Shown one piece after another: positions 1 to 12,300 of a stretch of DNA of 64,000 nucleotides (positions within the stretch are counted from its first letter, which is position 1; each line of letters starts with the position of its first letter). Source of the DNA: Escallonia rubra (Eukaryota > Streptophyta > Magnoliopsida > Escalloniales > Escalloniaceae); the NCBI GenBank assembly GCA_033065855.1, contig JAVXUO010000908.1, positions 62,001 to 126,000 on the forward strand, given 5' to 3'. The position numbers were made by a program, and so were the translations under genes. The notes under the pieces were generated by a model, which made no database searches, was not told where the DNA came from, and saw only the letters and a list, made by a program, of their open reading frames with translations.

Positions 1-340
1 TTTAGAGTACTCGAAACAGAGTGTTAGGCTAGGGTGCATAGTGCAAAATTACCCAAAAGTATTCCGTACGAGTGGGCGCCCCGCGCCCGGACGTTTATGA
101 GAAAAAATCAACGGGGCTACAGGAGACGGGCCGGCGGCAGTCAACGCAGAGAGGGATGTGATGTCAAACCTTTCCCTTAGCCTCTCTGATGTCTCAGACT
201 CTGACTAGCGCCATTTATTTCATATATCCCACGCCACGCGGATTTGGCAAATCAATCCATTCCCATTTCCTGTATACTTAATTGGAGGTCTGAAGATTGT
301 TGGGCAGGCAGATCGGATTGACAGGAGATCCATACCGATT
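1..340 (+). promoter_or_regulatory. Upstream region and 5' UTR of the DnaJ gene
   Basis: This stretch has no coding region. It precedes the first ATG of the DnaJ gene and must hold its promoter and leader. A TA-rich patch at about 213-228 could be a TATA-like element, but I cannot fix a transcription start from sequence alone. Confidence 0.4.
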
Positions 341-3300
341 ATGGTGAAGGAGACAGAGTACTATGATGTTCTTGGGGTTAGCCCCACCGCTACCGAGGCT
401 GAGATTAAGAAGGCTTATTACATCAAGGTATGTTTGTATGTATGCATATCCCTGATTCACTTGTATATGGATGCGATGTGATGCGACCATCCCCAATTAT
501 CAATATATATCATCTGCGGCATTTGCTCAAAACTACTCAAAGTCTATTATTGCTAGTGCTATCATCATCACGATTTGTTTGTCACGATTTGTTGTCACGC
601 AGCTACTCAGTCACGAGCAGCTCGGCATGTTATAGTAATCACTTACCAGTTTTTCACCATAAGATGCTGTCATCTTTGAGTTACGATACTTGCTACTTAC
701 TGTTGCTTTCGATCATAGGCGTATTTCCCGTATTCTCATTGGATATGAATAGTTCCTCTCTGCCACCCTCGATTTAACTTATACACTTGCAATTATACCC
801 CTTACTGGGCCCAAGCCAGTTGCACGAGGTGGGCACCTAGTAGACGAAAAAGTTTAACTCGCAAAAGTTCAACACTATTAGAAGTGTAATTGATCACTAG
901 ACGCCCAAATGGGTATGGGTCAGATGGGCGCGTACCAGATATCCTGCAATTTTATTGGTTCCCATTACAGCCGCTCTCGGCCACGGATAATTCCGAATTT
1001 TATGCCAATTTGTTTTCCCCGTTTTTCCCACTTTCTATAAAGGCTTTTCGGCACATTATATTGAACAAGGAACAAGAGAACAACCAAATTATGTATTAAT
1101 GCAGTGGACACGTTAATATCACTATTCTACATATGCCAAGACTACTTGGAAGTCATGAACTAACAAAGTCCCAAATTTCTGCTAACCAAAACAAAATGGG
1201 TCTGTTTGATTTCACTAGGATTAGGCTCCTCTCCGTTAATCCTTCCACTCAATGGTATCCAATAAACCATTAGATAATAACACGTGGTAAATCACATTAT
1301 AACGATCCATATCTTTTCTAGCACATAGTTACTTTGACAACGAAACAAACAAAACTGTTGGTCGGCAAGAATGGATTCTTACGGAGACTTTTAAGTTAGA
1401 TCTAGGAAATAGTGAACAGGTTTTGGTCTCCACCGGCTTTACAAATGGCCTCAAAATGGTTGTATGCTTATGGTGATGGTTAGTGGGTCTATTGGTGAGA
1501 AGTGAAGAAACAAAATACTTTTGATTCGAAATTTACTTGTAGAAAGCCGAAAAGCTAAAGGAAAGTGGAGAAAATAAAAACAGATGTGGAGAGAGAAGAG
1601 ATGATGATGGGCTCGGATGACTGGATAAGGAGATGTCAGATTGGTATTTTCCAGATGCCGGTGATGTATTGAGCGGTGGGGGTGGACAGGCACCTACCTT
1701 ATCTTTTACCCTGTTGGCGACTATGCCGCAGAATTAGATGTGAACGTTTGGATGGCAACAGGTTGGGCGTGCTCCCTTATGCTCCCTCCGCCTCTGATTG
1801 GGCCCTAGCTCAAACCTTCCCTAGTAATTTCTTTCCCCATTCATGGATTAAGCTGTGCATGCTTTGTGGGCATTGACTGGTTAACAAAGTTGTTTTACAA
1901 GATCTTAAGTTCTAAGAAAATGCTCGGGAAGCCGAGGAATAACACTTTGGTGCCTCTAAATGAAGAGATTCAAAGTTGCAATAGATATTGAGGGATCAAG
2001 CTCATGAGTCATGGTATGGAGCTTTGGGAGAGGATATTTGAACATAGACTAAGAAAGCAGACTATTATATGTGGGAGCTAATTGGGTTTCACGCCTCAGA
2101 GTTCCACTATAGTATTACTAGTGAGTTTGTAACTACTATTCGACTTTACTTCGGTTAACTTCAAGTCCTGTATCTTTTACTTTAGTTATGGATGAGCTTA
2201 ATAAGAATATCCAGGATAAGGTTCCCTTTTTTTATGATATATGCAGATGATATTTATATTTGATATGACTAGAGCAGGACTGAACATCAAGTTAGAATTA
2301 TAGAGAAGTACTTTAGAATCCAAGGACTTTAGATTAAGCATGACTAAGACGAAGTACTTGGAGTGCTATTATATCAAAACTTGAAGGTGGTCAAGGGAAG
2401 AATTAAGTATTGATGGGCAACAACTACTTAAAAAAGACTTGTTCAGGTATCTTCAGCCAATAATGAACAAGGAGAGAAAGACTGACGAGGATGTTCCCCA
2501 TAGGATAAGAAATGAGGATATCCTCCTAGGAGAGTGGGGGTGGCACCAGTTGAGGGACGGATGAGGTAATGCTGCTAGATGGTTTGGCCATATCTAACGT
2601 AGGCCTTTTCATGCCTTTGTGAGGAGAAGTGATATCCGTCAAGTTGATGGCGTCAGACAAGTTAGGGGTAGATCCAGGAAAATATGGGCAGAAGTAATGA
2701 GAGAAGACTTCATTGCTAGGAATCAATGAAAGGAATGTGCTTTGACAGGGGGAATATATAGCCGACCTCATGGGAATGATGGTTGTGAATAAGCTCTTCT
2801 CTATGTTCTTGAGCCTTGTTGTTTTTTGCCTCAGGTGTACCTCTGGCTTCTTGTCTCAGTTGTGGAATTTTCAGATGATTTGTTATCACACTGTGCTTAT
2901 CTTTGGACTTCTTCTTTTGGGCTGAATGGTTCCAAAGGCATTTTGTCTCTCTGCGAGCAAGATCAAAGTATTGGTTGCACCAATGATTTCTGCACCTATG
3001 GTTCAAAATAAGACAAAACACCATCTACTACTGGTGGCATTATCCAATGCTAATACAGGCTTCTAGTGCAGGAATCTTGTAAGATTAAAGCTATATTCTC
3101 CAAGTCTCCTACAAAGTTTTGGAGCCAGAAGAGTTTTAGGAGCTCTTATATTGCATATAACAAGAAGCCAACAACTGGGCTCACCAATATTTTTGGCTAA
3201 GACCAAGGAATTTAATCATCAACGTGAGATCCATACTCTAATTACACCATTCTTATGGAAGGTTATCCAACGGCACAAAATATTTTACAAACATGGATTT

Positions 3301-6300
3301 GACAAGTCTGTAGATTTGACAAAAAATAAACATGGAATCTCGGTCAATATGGAGAGGCCTTGTCGTATTGCATGGGGCCAATTGTAGGTTTGATGGAAAG
3401 CAATGCAAGGTTGCCCTCAGGGTTATTAGTGCTGTCGAAGCATAAGAACGTCGCTGATAAATGGTCTATCCTCGCTTGGTGTCTTCATTTTTATATTTTT
3501 CTATCTATCTTCTTTGTGGTTGCTGATTTTTGGGTGCATACTAGGAGAAATGTATCTGTCAATCTTGCACCTAATTCCTGGCCTATATCTTGGGTCCAAC
3601 AGACAAGAATTGTTTTTAATTTTTCAAGTTGCCATAATATAGGCATTACGGCGTATCCTCTAAAATATGGCCGATAGATATGGTAACTCAGCTAGATATA
3701 CTCGGATTGCCTAGACCTCGGCTGTGCTGGCATTACTTGGAACTGTGTTCGTGCTTATTTTTGTCGCCTCAGTGTAGCTTGCAAGATTGAAGCTTCTTGT
3801 ATTTACTTTTTTGCTCCCTCGACTATTCTTTATATATACATGATTTTGCTCTCCAATTAAGGCGCCTTCTAGTGGATTCGAAAGAAAGGAAGAACGTCTT
3901 ACCAATGGGGATGAATATGATTTCAATAATTTATAATACTTATTTTGTGCTATAATTCGTACTTTAAGTACCATGTATGTAGGCTATTCCAAACAACCTT
4001 GTTAGTGATTTTCACTTCTGTTTACAAGCATCGAAGAGTATTTAGGTTGTGTTAGTTTTGTCTTCTCAGTCACTTCTCCTTGGGGTTGCAGGCACGACAG
4101 GTTCATCCAGATAAGAACCCAAATGATCCTCTCGCAGCACAGAATTTCCAGGCAAGACACCATCCTAATGCTATTCTGTTCTCTTAAAGGATTAGGTATT
4201 TTATGTCACCTGGTACACCAGGGATACAAAAGAAGCACGGAAAAAAAAAAAAAACATGTTGCAGATCATGAGAAAATAAAGGGCCATCATGCATTCGAGT
4301 GTTTTTGCATCCCCATCTATGTATTTGCATGATGGACAGCCTCAAACAACATATTGAGAGCCTATGTTGCATGGACTCTTCAATACGCGTGAAGTACCCG
4401 TGTGGGACACTCGACACTTGGACATGGGTATGGAATATGTGTCCGACACACCTCATAGGATATGCCATTATTAACACTATCTTATAGTGTATTGTTTAGT
4501 TCGTTACTGCTTTGAGACGAGACAATTAGTCAATTTAAACCAAATGCAGAGAAATCACCATTTTACCTTGGAAATAACTAAAAAGCAGTAACAAATATGA
4601 ACATTTTGCCGTGTCCACGTGTCTTGAGTTTTCAGAATTAGACGAATTCGACAATTGGACACGTATCCGATCCGGACACTCGTACAAAGTCCATGTAACA
4701 TAGTTGAGAGCTTTAGGGGCTTTATATTCGTTTCTTTTTGCACAATTTTGTAAAGGTTATTTTTTTTGGTTTGTCAAGTAAAGTTTCTTTCTGTTGAGTT
4801 CAGGTTTTGGGAGAGGCTTACCAAGTACTGAGTGATCCAGCTCAACGGCAGGCTTATGATGCTTATGGGAAATCAGGGATATCAACGTCAGTTTCTTGTT
4901 CTCATATTTAGATGTCACAATGTTTCTGGGGAATCTTGCTCCTTGAGTAGTATTAGACAGAGGGGGTACAGTGTGTTTTTGAACCTGAGTAATGGATTAA
5001 CTGTTATGTTTTAATACTAAATTGCATGCAACCTCTTCATTTGCAGTGAAGCGATTATTGATCCTGCTGCTATTTTTGCAATGCTTTTTGGGAGTGAGCT
5101 ATTCGAGGAATACATTGGCCAGCTTGCCATGGCATCAATGGCTTCATTGGATATTTTCACAGAAGGAGAACAGTTTGATGCCAAAAAGTTGCAAGAGAAG
5201 ATGAGGGTATAGCTTTTCACATATACCTTGTGATTTTATTGTTCCTTCTGAACAAACTTTTCTTTTAAGTATGAGAAATTCTTACTTAGCGTTGTAAGTC
5301 GTGGTTCTATCTAAAGTCTCCTTTCTATGTATATGGCTTATCATAGTACGTGTCATGCCAAATCACAGGAAATTGTTGGCCTAGGGTCAATTGGCCGTTC
5401 CTCTGTTCATCTTATATATTCTAGACTGTACACAAGAAACTGACCTTCTCATTTGTATCAATAGATTCAATTATCTCGAGTGCCCCTGAATAACCAAATA
5501 GTGAATATCTCCATTGCTCCTTATAAAAACTCGTGGTCATTTTTTCTTGGGTGGATAGATTTTCATGCAAATATATTTCACTTCAGGTTGTCCAAAGGGA
5601 AAGAGAAGATAAGCTTGCTGACATTTTAAGAGATCGGCTCAACCTTTATGTGCAAGGAAACAAAGAGGGTTTTATTAGTCAAGCTGAGGCAGAAGTAACA
5701 AGGCTCTCCAATGCTGGTAATTCGTCATCGATTTCTTTCTCATTGCATCTTCCTCCATCTTATGTAGCTTTGTCTAACAGTCCCAACCGAGGCTACCATT
5801 GTTGGCATGATGTGTGGGTGATGTAGACAATTCAAGGCAGTTTGAATGAAGGGGCCTACAATAAGTTTTGAGTTACTGGAAAAGAAATTATGAGCCCATG
5901 TAAGGCGTTATAGATAATATATCCTTGATGCGAGGTAAAATGGTGATAGCACAGCTATCAAGAACTACCCTGTCAAGCCTAAGTCCTAACGAGTCCCATA
6001 TTGGAAAAAATAATAGTTAAGCATCGTAGAAGTGGGACCAGATTTTACTTTTAGACTTATCAAGAGTACTAGAATGCTTATAGACCTCGCCAATCATTCT
6101 CTTTTCATTTTGAATTGGGAGCTTTACTGATGCCCCAGGTCCCATTTTAGAAGTGTTAGAGAGAAAAATCCCTTGCAAAACCCTGCCAAGGATCTCAGGA
6201 GTACCTACTTGGCTAGACTTCTTGAGGAACCCAGAGCCCTTTTGGTGCGCACGTGGTTCATTTTGTTGCCACACATGTCTGTTCATCCCCTACAAGACTT

Positions 6301-9300
6301 TATTTCGTTAAGGTGTCCCCCCCATTATTTCAAAGTGCTTTTTTGCAAACCTAGTGTAGCAGGATCCAGGTTGTTGCTCCTTGGAAACGGGCCTGCAAGA
6401 TTTACTGATTTACTTTCGAAAATTAAATCTACCTCTAAAAGACTCTCAGAAGTTTAAAAGCATGTAGGCTGTTTAATTGTATTTCTAGTACCAATCCTTA
6501 GTGTATTAGTATATCAGTTGCAACTGCTCTTGACCATTTATGATGCACTGTAACTCTATATGGTGTCTCATGTGTGATGCTTGCCGTAAGGACACTAAGT
6601 TGGGATTTCTCATTTATTGGAAATTCATGGCTAACTATCATGCTATTCGTTTTGGTTCTTTGACAGCTTATGGTGTTGATATGTTGAATACAATCGGCTA
6701 TATATATGCAAGACAGGCGGCTAAAGAACTGGGGAAGAAGGCAATATATCTTGGCGTGCCGTTTGTTGCTGAGTGGTTTAGAAACAAAGGCCACTTCATT
6801 AAATCCCAAGTGACGGCAGCAACAGGTTTGCCTATAGTGCTGGATATAGTTTGTGGCCATTTAGTTAACATAATCTTTCCTTTTTTCTGAATGGACTTCC
6901 TATCCGCAGCAAGTTCCCTAACTTGCCAGCGATGATCTGGTCTTCAGTCCCTCATCTGTGGACGATCGATATCATTTCTTTTGCGCCTGTTTTACTACAT
7001 GCGCCATGTAATTAACCTGGCGATCCATATTACCTTTCTGTCCTACGCTGTCACCTATTCGCAGTCCCCAACTCTTGCTAACACCGTCCACTACATAATG
7101 TAGCGGATTACATGTTTTTGAGAACAAAACGAACAAACAAAGAAGTAAGGGTTCACAGAAGCATCTTCCAATTTAACCTTGGAGATAATCCATATCCACA
7201 TGCTTTCTATTACCTTGGGCCTAGCAGTTCTGATATTAAAACTTGCAAGAAAGTGTTTAAACATTGGTATCCGGTGCTCAATTCGGACAATTATAGCTGT
7301 TGGCATGGGGATGGAGTTCTTGGTGCATTATGTGGTTTTAACTGTCCCATCCCAGAATAGGCAAAATAATAAACGAGAAAGGGGATACTTAACAAAAATC
7401 TTGAAGAAATTTAATGTTTTAGATTCCCTATAAAATTCAAATCTAGCCCAACCCCATTTCTCACATGGAATCAAATCTAAAGCACCATTTTGCACCAACC
7501 ACCATCCAAATCAAGTTATTCCAATGACTCAAAAACTCACAGACACAGACACACACACGCTCTCAACTCCACACTTTGGAGACATGACTTAGTTTGGTTA
7601 GTAGCACCTTAAAAACCCTCTAAAGCTAAGAATGAAACTATGTATAAACATCTAAAATTTAAAAGGGATATGTGAATAGTTCTGCCCTTTTTATCTTGAC
7701 AATAATTGTATTTGCTACTCCTTCCGTCCCACATACATTGATCACATTTTTTTGACGCGCAGATTAAGGATTTAAGTCATATTATGTATCTCTCATTCTA
7801 CCTTGTAGAGAGAGGAGGGGAGTTAGTGGAATGTTAAATGTGGAGAGAGAAATAGAATAAAAAAGTGTAAAAAGTGGGTCAGGAGAGAGAAAATGAGTTG
7901 TTGGAGGGTTAAATATGGAGAGTAAAATAAAATAAAAACATTGTAAAAAGGGTAAATATGTAAAAATACCTGTAGAATCTTTCTTAATTTGGAAGGTGAG
8001 TAATTTTGTTGGACGACCCAAAAAGGAAATATGATCAATTTTTTTGGGATGGAGAGAATATTTAGTTGTGCATGTTACCAGCATGACTATATTATTATTA
8101 TTCTAAATGTCAAGTCAATATTCATTTGAACTGCTATTTGAGAATCTTGAACAAAACTTAAAAAAGTCAAATATGTAGCCTATATTGTAAATGTGAAGCC
8201 AATGTATTGTTTATATATTTTTTTGATAAGTTAAGGCAAATATTTTGGGACGTTGTATAACAATCTATTTATGGTTATTTACGATTCAAATAACTTGAAG
8301 CAACCATACATTTTTTGAAGTAATCTAATAAAGCCTTCAATCATAATAAAGCATATGCAATGTTACGATGTTCAGCAATATAGCATGTTTGTATCTTGAT
8401 AAGTTAGAGATCCTTTGAAACATTGATTCATGACACAAATAAAAATGAACTATGTTTAATTTTTTTCATTCAACACAAAAAGAACTCTTAACCTATCTTT
8501 TACATGCAGACTTTTATAAGAAAAATCCAAACGTTTTATTGGCATGAAGAAAACACTAATTACTATCGTACGGGAGCGAAGACACTGTGTTTTGAAAGGA
8601 TAGAGTTTTGGACCACTGAAGGAGCCAACTAATATAGCCTTGTTGGAGTACTTTAAGCTTTTATATAATAGCAATACTCTCTAACGAGGCTTCTAGTGTT
8701 GGACAAATTTGTGGAGAATTGGAGTAATATTAATTATAGTTCATTTTTGGTATTTTACTTTAAGTTAGTTGTAAACTAAATGTGGCACTAATCTTATCCT
8801 TTATAGCTCAAAACTCTGCTTTCTATAGACAAAATCCCCCTTTCCAGCAATGATAGCTATAGCATAATTATGTATGTTTTTCATAAGATGCTTTCTTTTT
8901 TTTCTTTTTTTTTGTCTCTTGTTATGCAGTAATCATTTATTCATTTTTCAGAGCTTTATTATACTATGTATTAACTAATCCAAGCTTGGCTCGGGTTCCC
9001 GGGCTAGTTAACTACTCCCTCCATCCCTAAAAATTTGATCCGTTTGATTTTGCACGCATATTAAGGATTTAGGTCATATATTGTGTGTTTTCTCATTTTA
9101 ACCTTTAGGGGGGGGAAAGAGAGTGGGGCAAGAGAGAGAAAATTGGTTGGTAGAGTGTTAAATGTGGAGAAAAAAATATAATAAAAAAGTGTAAAGTGGT
9201 GGGCCAGGAGAGAGAAAATTAATTGGTAGAGAGTTAAATGTGGAGAGAGAAATAGAATAAAAAAAGTATAAAAAGGGTAAATATGTAAAAATACCTACAA

Positions 9301-12300
9301 AATATTTCTTATTTTTTAGTGATTAATTTTTGTGGGACGGCCCAAAAAGATATCATATCAAATTTTCAAGGATGGAGGAGGTATAAGAGGGAAAGTATAT
9401 GTGCATGTAGTACTTTTTATAAAATGTATTCCTTACTTGCTCCTAAAAATTAGAGGAGACATTGACGGCCCAAATAGCTATCCGTTTTATAAAGGACTAC
9501 GCAAGCATATAAACGCTTAGTCACTTAGAAGATGAGGAAATTGTGTATCAAACTTTATTTAATGAAGAATTGCTTGCACTTGAGGATGACGGTAAAGGTG
9601 ATGGTGATTATATTGGTCCAACAATAAATGTTCCAAAAAAGACTTGTTGGCCTCCACTGAAATGATCATATTTATGAGTTTTCTGGTCCATTTAAGGAAG
9701 CTACTAGGGAAAATTTAGAAGCTCAGTCCATGTTAGTTCAAAATGGTATGGAGGTATTGTTTTTCTAGACGTGTTGGCCTTCATTGAAATGATCATTATT
9801 ACTCTCTCCATCCCATATAAATTGATCTCATTTTTTTTACACGCAGATTAAGGATTAAGTCATTTATTGTATGTTTCCCATTCTACCCGGAGGAAGGTTT
9901 TAAGAAAGCGGGCTCGGAGAGAAAAAATGGGTTAGTGAAGTGTTAAATGTGGAGAGATAAATAGAATAAAAAAAAGTGTAAAAAGGGTAAATATGTAAAA
10001 ATACATGTAGAATCTTTCTTAATTTGAAAAGTGAGCTGTTTTTGTGGGAAGACCCAAAAAGAAAATATGATCAATTTTATGGAACGGAGGGAGTATTATT
10101 TCTCTCGTTCATTTAAGAGAGCTACAGGGAAAGTTTAGAAGCTCAGATCATGGTAATTCAAAAGGATATAGAAGTCTTTTTTTGTCATAGGTAATGCTTA
10201 GTGCGTCATTTTTGTTGTAAGGACACGAATTGAGTTGAAAAATGTGTAGTTGATTTTCTTTTTGTATTGGACTATAGACGTTGAAAAATCTTTCTAAAAT
10301 TAGAAAATGCATGTGCGAACTATAAAATATCCCATAATTATGTATTATTAGAGGGTCGACTATATCAAATATGCCAAACAACATAAAATTTAATGTGCGT
10401 TGTCTGTGGATGAGGACTGGAGGAGGGAATTTGCCAACTCTTGTCTTGTCGTGGTTATGGATCAGCTCCCATAGATATGGTAGCTCCCTATATATGTGTG
10501 TGCATGTGTTCTTCTTTTTTTCTTTTTTCCTTTTTTGGTTTTATTATTATTTTTTTTTGTGGGGTTGGGGGGGGGCATGTACACACTCCTTTTACTTTCC
10601 ACTTTGAAGCCTTTTTGTTTTGCCTTTTACATAGAGCATTGGACAGGTTTTCTCACTATCATGAGATGTTGAGAATGACATTGGAGCAGCCATTAAGGGA
10701 AGACTGTGATAGTGTGCTTAAAAGAAAACGGCTAGCTATTTTCATGCTTGGAAGAACTTTATGCAATTCCTTGTAGACTTGTGGAGAAAGAAAAAGATGA
10801 AAAACCAGTGCATAATATGTGCTGCCAGTCACTATTGAAGTCCGAAGAAGGTGAAGATATTTTGTCGAAGATGGAGTTTATCGAGGATACAAGGGTGGGA
10901 GGGAGAGAGAGCGGGAGGGAGGGAGAGAGCGGGGTGGCGGGAGGGTTGGTGAGTGAACTTTGGTTTGGAATTCTTGAATTTATAGTTTTTAACATGTTTG
11001 ATAGAAAAGATGAAGATAAAGAGATAGATATAGATAAATGTGTGTTGTTATATATACATATATAGAAGCAGGAGGGGGGGGGGGGGTGGGGGGTGATGGT
11101 GAGTGAACTTTTGGAATTTCTGGATTTATAATTCTCAATATGTTTGTTAGAAAAGATAAGGCTATAACTTCTACTATCTTTGGTAAAAAGATAAAGTTAC
11201 CCAAATTGATTTCTGTTGGGTGAAAATGCTCATATGTTGTTTGAAACCAGTATATATGAAAAGAAAATTGAGAAAGAAGCCCTAATGTTCACGAACGTTG
11301 ACTAACAAAATATGAATGTGCGGAATCACTTATGACTTGCGAGCAGTAAGAGTGGTTCATTCAGTTTTAGGAAGAAAAAGGATATTGGTGAACCCAATAA
11401 GAAGTTGTTTATCAACAGCTTGGTTCATTCACAGCCATGGTGGATGTACCAATTTCATAGTTATTCTGGTTAGAAATATCTGTGTTGATTTTTCGTACTT
11501 ATAATTTATGTTTTATAGTCAGTGTACATCATAGAGTATTTGTATCACAGTATGGACCTGAGAAAATGTTGATCCCGCCCTTAGCCAAATTGCTCGACTC
11601 TGCCCAGTTCTCTTGGCAAACAGACTAATTGAGCGGCTCGTGAAGCGATCCTTCACCTTATTCGGAGTAACATGTTACCAGATGATATTGCAACAAGGGT
11701 TGACTCCCATTGATGTTTTTATGTACTTTCCATAGTAAAAATCATTGGCAACAAGGTCAACAATGATACGGGTATTGGTGCATGTGAGTGCTAGTCTGTG
11801 TCTATATTACTTTCATCTTGCCTCATGTAATACGTGTTGAAGGTAGCTGAAGATAAGAGCTATTACTATATGCTTTGTTTCTCGAAGGTAGCTGAAGATA
11901 AGAACTACACAATTTCGTGAACTGTTGTTAATCCTGTCTTTCTTTTGCAAAAGTTACCTTTTGTTGGATGTTGTAGGTGCAATCGCTTTGATACAACTGC
12001 AAGAGGACATGAAAAGACAGCTCAGTGCAGAAGGAAATTACACCGAGGAAGAACTGGAAGAGTACATGCAGTCTCACAAGAAATTGATGATTGATTCCCT
12101 TTGGAAGCTAAACGTAGCAGATATTGAAGCCACCCTTTCCCGTGTTTGTCAGATGGTTGTGCTGTAACTCTATTTGTATTTGTGATTGAACTGAGGTGTG
12201 CACTTGATCTTGTTTCATGGAAACATGCTAATGCCATGCTTAGGTTCTTCAAGACAGCAACATAAGGAAAGAGGATCTTCGTGCACGAGCAAAGGGATTA

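Noticed and set aside
6173-6457. 94-residue frame in DnaJ intron 5
   Set aside because: Exons 5 and 6 join precisely across it (NA|AYGVDML). It has no family features.
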